Of a DNA stretch of 64,000 nucleotides, positions 28,307-36,445 are shown one piece after another. The first letter of the stretch is position 1; every line of letters starts with the position of its first letter. Both the position numbers and the translations under genes were made by a program. The DNA comes from Loktanella salsilacus (GTDB taxonomy: Bacteria > Pseudomonadota > Alphaproteobacteria > Rhodobacterales > Rhodobacteraceae): positions 62,001 through 126,000 of the forward strand of contig NZ_FOTF01000011.1 of the NCBI RefSeq assembly GCF_900114485.1. Reading direction: 5' to 3'. The notes below the pieces were generated by a model. It worked only from the letters and a program-made list of their open reading frames with translations. It was not told the origin of the DNA and made no database searches.

Positions 28307-29555
28307 TTTCAGCCTTTCCGTCAGCATCGATGGCCCAAGTCTGGATACCATTATTGTGGTAGATTGAATTTTCGCCGCGGATTTTGCGCAGCGCGTCCTT
28401 GGTTGGCTGCACGTATCCGGTGCTGTCATGCGCCCGGCTTTGCAGCAGCAGCGGCGCGCCGTCCCAGTCCATTTCATAATAGAAACGATGCATCGATTTA
28501 TCGAAGCTAGGGCCAGACATGCGGGCCTTGTGCCAGTTCATGCCGCCATCGGTCGTCACGTCCACCTGCGGGATCGTACCGCGGCCGGACCATGCGACGC
28601 CTGTGATGACCAGCGGGCCTTTGCCATGGGTGATCGGGGCTTGCGGGCTCGGCGATGTGATGACGGATTTTGCGTCCATTTCCCACGTGAAGCGACGCGC
28701 GACGCCGTTGGCCAACAGGTCGGTATATTTGCTGGTTTCCTCGCGGGCGTGCCAAGGCTGGTCGCCGACTTCGATCCGGCGGATCCACTTGACCCACATA
28801 TTGCCTTCCCAACCCGGCACGACCAGCCGCAGGGGATAGCCTTGCTCGGGGCGCAGCGCCTCGCCGTTCATTTTGAAGGCGACCAGGCAGTCATCCAGCG
28901 CTTTTTCCATCGGGATAGAGCGGTTCATGCCAGCGGCGTCAGCGCCTTCGACCATGATCCACTTCCCCTCGGTCTTCACGCCGGCCTCTTCCAGCAGCAG
29001 CCGCAGGGGCACGCCGGTGTATTGCACGTTGTGGATCATGCCGTGGGTAAACTGGCAGCCGTTCAGCTGCGCGCCAGCCCATTCCATGCCGGAGTTGGCG
29101 GCGCATTCCAGGAAATAGACGTGGTTTTCGCGGGGGAAGCGCATCAGGTCTTCCATCGTGAAGACCAGTTCTTTGTCCACTAAACCGTTGATCATCAAGC
29201 GATGCTCTGACGGCTCAATCACGGCGACGCCGCCGTGGTGACGTTCAAAGCACAACCCATTCGGTGTGATGATCCCGTCTAGCGCGTGCAGCGGCGTAAA
29301 GTTGACCGAGCTGACGGCGTCAGCAGTCAACCACGGCACGTCGCGGCGGATGACGTCAGCCTCGAACTTTGACGGCACACCGTAGGGCGCGGCATCAACG
29401 CCAGCGCCAAGGTCTTGGCGCCACGGCTGCGGGTTTACGATCAGCGGATCGGCGGTTTGCGCCGACAACCGCGATCCGGCCAGCGCACCGCCGACAGCGG
29501 CAGCCCCTGTCAGAAAATTGCGGCGGGATGGCTTCAAGCCCTTGTAGTGTTCCAT
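28290..29555 (-). CDS. soxC: Sulfane dehydrogenase molybdenum subunit SoxC
   Basis: A 421-aa periplasmic sulfite-oxidase-type molybdoprotein. A Tat signal, SRRNFLTGAAAVGGALAGS, covers residues 9-30; the Mo-coordinating Cys is in YFLECAANSGMEW; LRLVVPGWEGNMWVKWIRRI is the dimerisation/substrate region. In SoxCD it oxidises the SoxY-bound sulfane sulfur. Start ATG 29555 follows GAAGGAGAGAGAC; an ATG 7 codons earlier has no such leader. Confidence 0.95.
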   Translation of the reverse strand: MEHYKGLKPSRRNFLTGAAAVGGALAGSRLSAQTADPLIVNPQPWRQDLGAGVDAAPYGVPSKFEADVIRRDVPWLTADAVSSVNFTPLHALDGIITPNGLCFERHHGGVAVIEPSEHRLMINGLVDKELVFTMEDLMRFPRENHVYFLECAANSGMEWAGAQLNGCQFTHGMIHNVQYTGVPLRLLLEEAGVKTEGKWIMVEGADAAGMNRSIPMEKALDDCLVAFKMNGEALRPEQGYPLRLVVPGWEGNMWVKWIRRIEVGDQPWHAREETSKYTDLLANGVARRFTWEMDAKSVITSPSPQAPITHGKGPLVITGVAWSGRGTIPQVDVTTDGGMNWHKARMSGPSFDKSMHRFYYEMDWDGAPLLLQSRAHDSTGYVQPTKDALRKIRGENSIYHNNGIQTWAIDADGKAENVEIS

Positions 29556-29582
29556 GTCTCTCTCCTTCTCGGCCAACGGGCC

Positions 29583-30014
29583 CTAGGGCCGCACGTAGGC
29601 GTATCCATCTTCTTGCAGGGTGATCAGTTGCACGACGCCAGAGGGGACGACCGTCGCCTCTGACATCAGGGGAATGTCGTGGCCCGCCTTTTTCTCCATC
29701 CCGGCCAATGTGTTGGCACAGGCAGCGAAGGTCAGGCCGTCATTTGCCAAGGTCATCGCGGCGATGCGGTCGGCGACGGGGCTTTCCCCTTCGACTAGCA
29801 TCATCAGGCCAGGGCCGTAGGTAACGACCTCGACCGTGACGGTATCGCCCTGCTCTGCGTAATAGCTGATCAGGTTGCCGACATTGTTCAGGGCCATGTT
29901 CATGACCTGCGGATCGTTCTCGTCGACGTGGACGGCGACCTTGTGGTTGACCCCTTCCGCCATGGCAAAGGTGGCGGTGATGGCCAGCAATCCTGCGAGT
30001 GCAAAGGTCTTCAT
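29583..30014 (-). CDS. Exported DsrE-family protein between soxB and soxC
   Basis: A 143-aa protein with a signal peptide (MKTFALAGLLAITATFAMA) and a DsrE-like Rossmann fold (VAVHVDENDPQVMNMALNNVGNL). The Cys in LTFAACANTLAGMEKK is at the position where DsrE proteins carry their sulfur-binding cysteine. DsrE relatives in the cytoplasm relay persulfide sulfur; this one is periplasmic, made with SoxB and SoxC, with 9 bp to soxB and 27 bp to soxC. A sulfur-carrier or sulfur-scavenging role is likely, but this is inference. Confidence 0.86.
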   Translation of the reverse strand: MKTFALAGLLAITATFAMAEGVNHKVAVHVDENDPQVMNMALNNVGNLISYYAEQGDTVTVEVVTYGPGLMMLVEGESPVADRIAAMTLANDGLTFAACANTLAGMEKKAGHDIPLMSEATVVPSGVVQLITLQEDGYAYVRP

Positions 30015-30023
30015 GATGTTCCC

Positions 30024-31724
30024 CTATTCAACAACGACGACGTTGGTGTTGTCGGGCACCGACACGGTGCCCTGTGATGCGATGTAATCCTCGACCACAT
30101 CCCAGATCTGCGGCCCTTCGGTATCCTCGTTGACCGAGGCCCAGCCGGCGACGACATATGGCGTGGCGGCGTCAATCGCCTCGCCCGTTGCCAAAAGCGT
30201 CAGGTCGGAAATCCGCTCTCCAATAGGTTTGGTGATGTCGATCTTATAACCAATGCCGCCGACGCGAACCATGTCGCCGCCCTGCTGATAGTAGGGGTCG
30301 GGGTTGAACAGGTTGTCGGCCACGTCTTCCATGATCAGCTTCAGCGTCTCGCCGGTCATTTCGGACCGGTAGGCCTTGCCGTAGGTCATCGAAGTGACGT
30401 TCCAGATGTCTTCGCGCGTGATATCAGAACCGGGCAAGATCGACGGCCCCCAGCGTACGCCGGGCGACAAGGCGATCTGCGCATCGCGCTGGTCGAGCAG
30501 AGCGTTGCAGATCAGGTCGTCCCATGTGCCGTTAAAATTGCCCCGCCGATACAGCAAAGAGGTGTCGTCGGTGCGCCCGATGACTTCCTCTAGCCGGTCT
30601 TTGAACGGCGCGCGTTCGGCGTCGATGGCTTTTGCCACTTCTGCGTCAGGGGTGATGACGTCAGAGAAGATCGGGATCAGCTTGTGACGGAAACCCATCA
30701 TGCGGCCATCGCGCACATCCAGATCAACCCGGCTGACGAATTTCCCGTTCGAACCAGAGGCGACGATGATCGTCTCGCCGACCAGCACAGGTTCTGGCAG
30801 CGCGTCGTGGGTGTGCCCAGACAGGATGACGTCGATGCCGGTGACATTTGCGGCCATCTTTTTGTCCACGTCAAAGCCGTTGTGCGACAGGCAGACGACC
30901 AGTTCGGCACCCATGCCGCGCACCTCGTTGACCATGTCCTGCATATGCGCGTCGCGGATACCAAAGCTGTATTCGGGGAACATCCAGCCGGGGTTGGCGA
31001 TGGGCATATAGGGGAAGGCCTGACCGATCACGGCGACCTTTACGCCGCCGCGCTCAAAGAATTCGTAGGGTTTGAAATCCTCGCTGGGCTCGTCCCATTC
31101 GGCGTCAAAGATGTTCTGCCCCATGGCTGCAAACGGCAAATCCTGGACGATTTCGCGCACCCGGTCGGACCCAAGGGTAAATTCCCAGTGGAAGGTCATG
31201 GCGTCAGGCTTGAGCAGGTTCATGACGTTGACCATGTCCTGGCCTTGCGTCTCGTAACACGTCATGGAGCCATGCCATGTGTCGCCGCCATCCAGCAGGA
31301 TCGCATCCGGGCGGTCGGCGCGGATAGCGTTGATAACCGTGGCGACCCGGTCAAGGCCGCCCATTTTGCCATAGCCCTGCGCCAGCGCGCTAAAGTCGCC
31401 GGACGACAGCGCATAGTGCGACGCGGACCCATCATCGATACCATAAAGCTTGCGGAAGTCGGCGCCGGTGATGTGAGGCACCTCTCCCTTGTTCGGGCCG
31501 ACGCCAAGGTTCACAGACGGTTCGCGAAAATAGATCGGCTTGAGCTGCGCGTGAATATCAGTGACGTGGATTAGGGACACATTGCCGTAGGTATCGAACT
31601 GCAACAACTGGTCCTGCGTCAGCGCCTGCTGCGCGGCCAGACGGCCCCAGCGGCCAAACCCGGACGCGCCGATGATGGCGGATGCCGCCACACTGGCCTG
31701 CAGGAAATCACGACGAGAGATCAT
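30024..31724 (-). CDS. soxB: Thiosulfohydrolase SoxB
   Basis: A 566-aa manganese-dependent 5'-nucleotidase-family hydrolase that removes the sulfonate group as sulfate from SoxY-bound intermediates. A Tat signal (MISRRDFLQASVAASAIIG) is followed by the metal motifs VTDIHAQLKPIYFREP, LDGGDTWHGS and LSHNGFDVDKKMA...LSGHTHDAL. Full length. It is separated from soxA by a hairpin and its own upstream region with an ATTC-N8-GAAT site, so it may be the first gene of a second sox transcript, soxB-dsrE-soxCD-DUF302. Confidence 0.96.
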   Translation of the reverse strand: MISRRDFLQASVAASAIIGASGFGRWGRLAAQQALTQDQLLQFDTYGNVSLIHVTDIHAQLKPIYFREPSVNLGVGPNKGEVPHITGADFRKLYGIDDGSASHYALSSGDFSALAQGYGKMGGLDRVATVINAIRADRPDAILLDGGDTWHGSMTCYETQGQDMVNVMNLLKPDAMTFHWEFTLGSDRVREIVQDLPFAAMGQNIFDAEWDEPSEDFKPYEFFERGGVKVAVIGQAFPYMPIANPGWMFPEYSFGIRDAHMQDMVNEVRGMGAELVVCLSHNGFDVDKKMAANVTGIDVILSGHTHDALPEPVLVGETIIVASGSNGKFVSRVDLDVRDGRMMGFRHKLIPIFSDVITPDAEVAKAIDAERAPFKDRLEEVIGRTDDTSLLYRRGNFNGTWDDLICNALLDQRDAQIALSPGVRWGPSILPGSDITREDIWNVTSMTYGKAYRSEMTGETLKLIMEDVADNLFNPDPYYQQGGDMVRVGGIGYKIDITKPIGERISDLTLLATGEAIDAATPYVVAGWASVNEDTEGPQIWDVVEDYIASQGTVSVPDNTNVVVVE

Positions 31725-31747
31725 GGGCGCGGTCCTTTGGTAAACTT

Positions 31748-31763
31748 ATTCACGATTTGGAAT
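31748..31763 (+). promoter_or_regulatory. Candidate SoxR operator in the soxA-soxB gap
   Basis: ATTCACGATTTGGAAT, 24 bp before the soxB start codon. Its first six bases and the last three match the soxS-soxV site, and it is a perfect ATTC-N8-GAAT dyad. Confidence 0.55.
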
Positions 31764-31780
31764 ATAATGAGAGGCAGAAA

Positions 31781-31811
31781 AGCCCGCGCATGGGAAAACC
31801 ACGCGCGGGCT
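31781..31811 (-). terminator. Terminator or attenuator between soxA and soxB
   Basis: A 13-bp stem with one mismatch, AGCCCGCGCATGG (31781-31793) and CCACGCGCGGGCT (31799-31811). On the minus strand it is followed by TTTT. It would end the soxVWXYZA transcript or reduce read-through into soxB. Confidence 0.75.
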
Positions 31812-31817
31812 TGTTTG

Positions 31818-32660
31818 TTACGGGCGAACTGACGGCGCTTCGACCGACAGGCCGTTACCGCGCGATGCAACATAAAGCTCTAGCGCGACGAATTCGGCGC
31901 TGCCTGGGCTATAGGTTTCCGCACGCGTGTCGCGGATACAGCCCTTAAAGCGGTTGTGCGTCTGCACCAAACCGTCGTTTTTCAGACGGAACGCCGGGAA
32001 GCCGTTGATCTGGCCTTGGCTCAGGTGGTCAGCGCGGATGTAGTTGTCATAGTTTTCTTCATGGCAGGACGCGCAGGACAACTCTAGCTGGCCATAGCGC
32101 GTGTAATACATCTCTTCGCCCTGCTTCCAGGTGTCAGCCACGGGGCCATCAATGGCCACGTTGACCGGCATGCCGCGTGATTGCATGGAAATCAGCGCCT
32201 CTGCCCCGGTCATGTCAGAGCCGTCGTATTTCCACGCCTCGGCCCCCATGTTCTCGGTGCGGCAGTCGTTGATCTGCATCGCAAGGGTGCGCACTTCGCC
32301 TGCGTCCTCGTTCCATTTCGGATAGACCGCGCGCACGCCAAGCATGCTTTGCTCTACATCTTCGTGGCAGGACGCGCAGGATTTGCCTTCGGTGCCGTCC
32401 ACCGTTGACCATTGCACGATGGCTTTATCGACGGCGATGATGGCCGGGTTTTCGAAGTCGTCCATCTGCATTTCCTGCAGCGACGCGTCGCGGAAACGCC
32501 AGCCAGAGTAGATTGTGCGCAGGCCCGAAATATAGTCGGGCGCGGGCGCTTCGGTCACGATTTCGATGTCGCCGTTTGTGACCAGCTGGTGGTCATCTTG
32601 GGCCACAGCACCGGTCGCAACCAATGCGATGGCGGCGGTCAAAAGTCCTGTTGTTCTCAT
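31818..32660 (-). CDS. soxA: Sulfur oxidation diheme cytochrome SoxA
   Basis: A 280-aa periplasmic cytochrome; with SoxX it couples thiosulfate oxidatively to the SoxY cysteine. Signal peptide MRTTGLLTAAIALVATGAVAQ. Two heme sites, CASCHEDVEQS and CASCHEENYDN, fit the diheme type; the later KGCIRDTRAETY holds the Cys that becomes the persulfide heme ligand. Length fits. It lies 33 bp after soxZ and before a hairpin. Confidence 0.95.
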   Translation of the reverse strand: MRTTGLLTAAIALVATGAVAQDDHQLVTNGDIEIVTEAPAPDYISGLRTIYSGWRFRDASLQEMQMDDFENPAIIAVDKAIVQWSTVDGTEGKSCASCHEDVEQSMLGVRAVYPKWNEDAGEVRTLAMQINDCRTENMGAEAWKYDGSDMTGAEALISMQSRGMPVNVAIDGPVADTWKQGEEMYYTRYGQLELSCASCHEENYDNYIRADHLSQGQINGFPAFRLKNDGLVQTHNRFKGCIRDTRAETYSPGSAEFVALELYVASRGNGLSVEAPSVRP

Positions 32661-32693
32661 TGTCGTCCCTCCCCTGTCGTCCTCCGCTTCGGG

Positions 32694-33023
32694 TTACCCG
32701 ATCGCGATGTCCTGGCTTTCGGTGTAGACGGAGCCGTCGTCGTCATACCATGTGAAGGTGAATGTCCCGGCCTCTGGCACGGTGGCCTCGAACTCGAAAT
32801 AAGGGTTGGTGGAAATCGCCGGTTCCATCGTCACGTCGATGACGCTCTGGCCGTTGAATTCACAGGTAAAGCGATTGATGATCGAGCGCGGAATCAGGTT
32901 GCCCGCGTCATCCTTGCGCTGCCCGGATTCCATTGGGTGCGAAATCAGGGTCTTCAGCGTGATCGCCTCGCCTGCGGCCGCTGTTTTGGGTACGCGGACC
33001 TTGGGTTTTACGTTGTCAGCCAT
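32694..33023 (-). CDS. soxZ: Sulfur carrier complex subunit SoxZ
   Basis: A 109-aa immunoglobulin-like subunit that pairs with SoxY; it lacks a signal peptide and is expected to be co-exported with it. Seen from VKPKVRVPKTAAAGEAITLKTLISHPMESG and the C-terminal TFTWYDDDGSVYT. Located 17 bp after soxY. Confidence 0.95.
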   Translation of the reverse strand: MADNVKPKVRVPKTAAAGEAITLKTLISHPMESGQRKDDAGNLIPRSIINRFTCEFNGQSVIDVTMEPAISTNPYFEFEATVPEAGTFTFTWYDDDGSVYTESQDIAIG

Positions 33024-33040
33024 TGTTCATATCCTCCTGA

Positions 33041-33460
33041 TCAGCCGCCGCAGCCGCCGATGGTAACCTTCACTTCTTGCGTGGCCTGAACGAAGCTGCC
33101 GTCCGCCATTTTCGCAATCGCCATCACGTTCTGCGTCTTGGCCAAGCGGATCCGGGTGGACGCCGTTTGCGACGCAGCCAGCGGGCCGAAGTTAAAGATC
33201 GCGGCGTCTGGCGTCGGGTTGCCCGTGGCCAGCAGCATGATTGACACAGCGCCGGGTGCGCTGACTTCGACCGGGACGGTGTTGCCGTTTTCCGCGATCT
33301 CTGGCGCGGTCAGCGTCAGACCTTCGGTTCCCATCTCGGCACCGCCGGTAAAGGCTGCGATCGAGTCTTCGGACGCGTCAGCAAAAGCGCGAAACGGCAT
33401 GGCCGCTGCGACGGACGCGCCAAGCGCCATCATAAATGTTTGTCTACGTGTGATTGTCAT
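33041..33460 (-). CDS. soxY: Sulfur carrier protein SoxY
   Basis: A 139-aa carrier with a Tat signal (TRRQTFMMALGASVAAAMPF) and the invariant C-terminal swinging arm GGCGG, whose Cys carries the sulfur substrate through the SoxAX, SoxB and SoxCD steps. It lies between soxX and soxZ in the usual order. Confidence 0.96.
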   Translation of the reverse strand: MTITRRQTFMMALGASVAAAMPFRAFADASEDSIAAFTGGAEMGTEGLTLTAPEIAENGNTVPVEVSAPGAVSIMLLATGNPTPDAAIFNFGPLAASQTASTRIRLAKTQNVMAIAKMADGSFVQATQEVKVTIGGCGG

Positions 33461-33486
33461 CGGATGACCTCTTCCTTTGGGCCGCG

Positions 33487-33957
33487 TTATTCCTTGAGCG
33501 TCGTCAGATAGGCGACGACGTCTTCGATCTGTTGTGCGCTCAGCAGTGGCGGCAGTGGTTCTGTGCCTGCCTTGCCAGTGTAGGCGTCGCCGGGGCGGAT
33601 ATAGCCGTTGACCTTGTAAAAGGCGGGCATGACCGTTTCCGGGAACGTCATCTTGGCGTTTGCCACGATGCCGCGCAGCTGGGATTCATCCCAGCGATCC
33701 GCTGCACCGTCCAAAGACGGGCCGACATTGCCTTGAAACGTAGCCTCGAGCGCGGTGACCTGATGACAGGCCACACAGTTCCCGATGCTGCGTTCTGACA
33801 TCACCTCTTTGCCGGCGGCCGCATCGCCCGGAACACCGGACAAGGACGCGGCAATTGCACCGTATTCATCAAAGCTGACGTCGAGTGGTGCCACCTCTTG
33901 CGCGGCAGCAGTCGTAGCAAGGCATACCCCTGCGATGGCTGTAAGCGTGCGGTTCAT
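33487..33957 (-). CDS. soxX: Sulfur oxidation cytochrome SoxX
   Basis: A 156-aa monoheme cytochrome, partner of SoxA. Signal peptide MNRTLTAIAGVCLATTAAAQ, heme site NCVACHQVTALE, and a later Met region PETVMPAFYK. ATG 33957 follows AGGGGAGGTGTC; upstream in-frame starts add a non-signal extension over the promoter. It opens the soxXYZA part of the cluster behind a sox-type operator. Confidence 0.94.
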   Translation of the reverse strand: MNRTLTAIAGVCLATTAAAQEVAPLDVSFDEYGAIAASLSGVPGDAAAGKEVMSERSIGNCVACHQVTALEATFQGNVGPSLDGAADRWDESQLRGIVANAKMTFPETVMPAFYKVNGYIRPGDAYTGKAGTEPLPPLLSAQQIEDVVAYLTTLKE

Positions 33958-34029
33958 GACACCTCCCCTGCATGTTCGCATTCCGTTGCATACAGGGTAG
34001 ACCGGTGTGACAGCATAACGCAATTACAA

Positions 34030-34045
34030 ATTACAATTCTTGAAT
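34030..34045 (-). promoter_or_regulatory. Candidate SoxR operator in the soxW-soxX gap
   Basis: Minus-strand ATTCAAGAATTGTAAT, fitting ATTCA-N4-T-N3-AAT, within an AT-rich 122-bp gap, 72 bp before the soxX start. In Pseudaminobacter, SoxR is reported to bind in this same gap and between soxS and soxV. Confidence 0.55.
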
Positions 34046-34079
34046 GTTTCTGCAGTGCGGCATACTCAAGTCGCTGGGA

Positions 34080-34643
34080 TCATTCAGGAAAGGCACCCGC
34101 CTCGATCATGCGGGCATGGTATTTTTGGAACGGCTCGTCGCTGTCGTAGCCATGATTCTTGACCCAGTTCAGCATATTGAAGGTCGTAAATTTGCCAAAA
34201 GCACCCGGCACGGTGGCGACAGCGGCCTGCACGGCGGTAACATCGTCCGGGACAGATTCGGGCATAAACATCATGGTTGGGGTGAACATCATATTCCACC
34301 GCGCGATCATGTCCTTTTCCGGCAGCACGGTGCCGTCAAAGTCCGTGACATCAAGATCGCCAAACATGTTGAGCTGCACCACATAATAGTCGTCGGTCAG
34401 CAGCTTTTCGATGACCGGCAGCACGAAAACCTCCTCGTGCATTTTGGTGCAATAGATGCAGCCGCGTTGCTCGATGATGACCATCAGGCGCTTGCCCTCG
34501 GCACCCGCGTCGGCCAAATCCTCGCGCAGGTCCTTGAAGGTGTCGATGATCCACGGTGCCTTGTGCAGCCCATCGTCGCCAACCGTGGCGGACATGACGG
34601 GCGCAGCAACAAGAGCCAGCGCAAGCGTGAGTGATTTCAGCAT
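34080..34643 (-). CDS. soxW: Periplasmic thioredoxin SoxW
   Basis: A 187-aa thioredoxin-like protein with a signal peptide (MLKSLTLALALVAAPVMSA) and the redox site EQRGCIYCTKMHEEV. FTPTMMFMP contains the cis-Pro. It receives electrons from SoxV and keeps SoxY cysteine reduced. It lies 12 bp after soxV. Confidence 0.93.
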   Translation of the reverse strand: MLKSLTLALALVAAPVMSATVGDDGLHKAPWIIDTFKDLREDLADAGAEGKRLMVIIEQRGCIYCTKMHEEVFVLPVIEKLLTDDYYVVQLNMFGDLDVTDFDGTVLPEKDMIARWNMMFTPTMMFMPESVPDDVTAVQAAVATVPGAFGKFTTFNMLNWVKNHGYDSDEPFQKYHARMIEAGAFPE

Positions 34644-34655
34644 CTTATCCTCCCT

Positions 34656-35393
34656 TTAGCCAAGAGATCCGGCACCAGGAATGGTGTCGATCATCCATTG
34701 GGCAATGACATTTATGGAATTGGTAACGATCAAAATGGCGAAGATAATCAGCATGATCCCCATCGCCTTTTCAACATAACCCATGGCGGCGCGGTGCCGT
34801 TGCACCCAGCCTAGAAAGGGCTTTGCAAATAGCGCGGCCACCACAAATGGGGCAGTCATGCCGACACCGTAAACGGCCAGCAACAACGCGCCGCGCCAGA
34901 TGTCACCCATGCCGCTGGCGATCATCAGGATCGCCGCCAACGCTGGCCCGACGCAGGGCGTCCAGCCGAAACCAAAGGCAAGGCCCATAACATAGGCCCC
35001 GACAACAGTCGTCGGCTCGACTTTGCTTTCAACGCGCGCTTCGCGGTACAAAAACGGGATGCGGACCACACCAAGGAAATGCAGACCAAACACGAACAGC
35101 ACCGCCGCCGCGACATAGCTAAGAGGCTGCTTCCACTGACCAAAGGCTTGGCCTACCGCCGTTGCCCCCATGCCAAGCAGCATAAAAATCGTCGTGACGC
35201 CCAGCGCAAAGAACACGGCCTGCAGCACCAATCGGCCCTGCGCACCGGGGGCGATTTCATCGTCGCCGCGCAGTTCTGACATGGAAATTCCGGCCATGTA
35301 GCACAGATAGAACGGCACCATCGGTAAGATGCAGGGCGTAAAGAACGACAGCAAGCCTGCGAATGCGGCCCCAAGGTATGTCATATCGAACAC
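34656..35393 (-). CDS. soxV: CcdA-type thiol-electron transporter SoxV
   Basis: A 245-aa six-segment membrane protein of the CcdA/DsbD family that moves electrons from cytoplasmic thioredoxin to SoxW. The paired redox cysteines are in SFFTPCILPMVPFYLCYMAG and GWTPCVGPALAAIL. I favour GTG 35393, because AAGGAA lies 7 nt before it; ATG 35384 is too far from that site, and GTG 35417 would lie within the candidate operator. Divergent from soxS. Confidence 0.9.
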   Translation of the reverse strand: MFDMTYLGAAFAGLLSFFTPCILPMVPFYLCYMAGISMSELRGDDEIAPGAQGRLVLQAVFFALGVTTIFMLLGMGATAVGQAFGQWKQPLSYVAAAVLFVFGLHFLGVVRIPFLYREARVESKVEPTTVVGAYVMGLAFGFGWTPCVGPALAAILMIASGMGDIWRGALLLAVYGVGMTAPFVVAALFAKPFLGWVQRHRAAMGYVEKAMGIMLIIFAILIVTNSINVIAQWMIDTIPGAGSLG

Positions 35394-35411
35394 GCGTACG
35401 TTCCTTGAGTT

Positions 35412-35427
35412 ATTCACATATTCAAAT
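35412..35427 (+). promoter_or_regulatory. Candidate SoxR operator between soxV and soxS
   Basis: ATTCACATATTCAAAT in the AT-rich divergent promoter region, so one site could control both soxV and soxS. It shares TTATTCAC with the soxB site. Confidence 0.55.
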
Positions 35428-35475
35428 TATGAGTTATGTAATGCATTCCGTCAATCGCCGTGGAAGGTTGCGACT

Positions 35476-35856
35476 ATGATCACACTTCGCACTGCGCTTG
35501 GCGCGATGATGCTCTTGGCCGGCGCCCCCGCCGCGGCGCAGGACACCGGACCCGCGATGGAATTGGTGATGGTCGAACAGGCTGGCTGCCAGTGGTGCGT
35601 CCGGTGGAACGCCGAAATTGGGCCGATCTATCCCAAAACGCCAGAAGCCGCTTTAGCACCACTGCGGCGCATTGATCTGCGCGACCCGGTGCCGGACGAT
35701 CTGACCCTTGCCCGGCCCGTGGTCTTTACGCCGACCTTTGTGCTGATCGCCGCGGGCACGGAAGTGAACCGTATCGAAGGCTATCCGGGGCCTGATTTTT
35801 TCTGGGGTCTGCTGGACAGCATGTTCGCGGACGCTGGCAGTGAAGTGATCAATTAG
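35476..35856 (+). CDS. soxS: Periplasmic thioredoxin-like SoxS
   Basis: A 126-aa protein with a signal peptide (MITLRTALGAMMLLAGAPAAA) and a CxxC site, EQAGCQWCVRWNAEI, followed by VVFTPTFVLI with the cis-Pro. SoxS is reported to reactivate SoxYZ. ATG 35476 follows GAAGG. The longer in-frame form would start within soxV. Confidence 0.91.
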   Translation: MITLRTALGAMMLLAGAPAAAQDTGPAMELVMVEQAGCQWCVRWNAEIGPIYPKTPEAALAPLRRIDLRDPVPDDLTLARPVVFTPTFVLIAAGTEVNRIEGYPGPDFFWGLLDSMFADAGSEVIN

Positions 35857-35928
35857 ACGCATGACGCGGCGATCTTCATGCACTAAAGGTCTTGTGACCA
35901 AAAATGACTTAGAACAATAGGCTGGCCT

Positions 35929-36264
35929 GTGGGTATTCCGATCATTGATGACAGCATCCGGGGTGAAGACCTCGACAAGATGATGAAGAACGCCACCGAG
36001 GCGGCGAATTTTCTTAAGGCGATCAGCCACGAGGGGCGGCTGATGATCCTGTGTCACTTGGCCAGCGGCGAGAAATCCGTGACGGAACTAGAGGCGTTGC
36101 TCTCTGCCCGGCAGGCCGCTGTGTCGCAACAGCTGGCACGCTTGCGGCTAGAAGGATTCGTCGTACCGCGCCGTGACGGCAAAACGATTTTCTATAGCCT
36201 TGCAGACGACCGGTCCCGTCAGGTGATCGATCTGGTCTACGATCTGTTCTGCAGCCGCGACTAG
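35929..36264 (+). CDS. soxR: ArsR-family sulfur-responsive repressor SoxR
   Basis: A 111-aa winged-helix repressor. The recognition helix is in SARQAAVSQQLARLRLEGFV, and the wing in RRDGKTIFYSLADD. Cys42 (LMILCHLASG) and Cys108 (DLFCSRD) fall where Rhodobacter SqrR has its Cys41/Cys107 pair, which forms a polysulfide bridge, so it probably senses sulfane sulfur and leaves the DNA. GTG 35929 is the likely start. It follows soxS by 72 bp and probably binds the four ATTC-N8-(G)AAT sites. Confidence 0.92.
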   Translation: MGIPIIDDSIRGEDLDKMMKNATEAANFLKAISHEGRLMILCHLASGEKSVTELEALLSARQAAVSQQLARLRLEGFVVPRRDGKTIFYSLADDRSRQVIDLVYDLFCSRD

Positions 36265-36335
36265 GCACTGCCCATTCCGGCAGCGTCAGTGTCTGCAAAA
36301 CCTTGGCTTGGCCTGTCCCAGCGCGCATCGCGCGG

Positions 36336-36349
36336 CTGATTTAGATCAA
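36336..36349. promoter_or_regulatory. Candidate FNR/FnrL box upstream of the HlyD-ABC operon
   Basis: CTGATTTAGATCAA matches TTGAT-N4-ATCAA in 9 of 10 fixed positions, 96 bp before the TTG start at 36446. About two such one-mismatch sites are expected by chance in 64 kb, so the position, not the match alone, is the argument. Confidence 0.42.
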
Positions 36350-36445
36350 AGCAATTGTGCATCAAACGCCTATCGTAGTGTCATCGGGTAGCGCCCCTTC
36401 AGGTCACGCAGCCTGAACGGCCCCCGCTCTACGAAAGGTTTTGTC

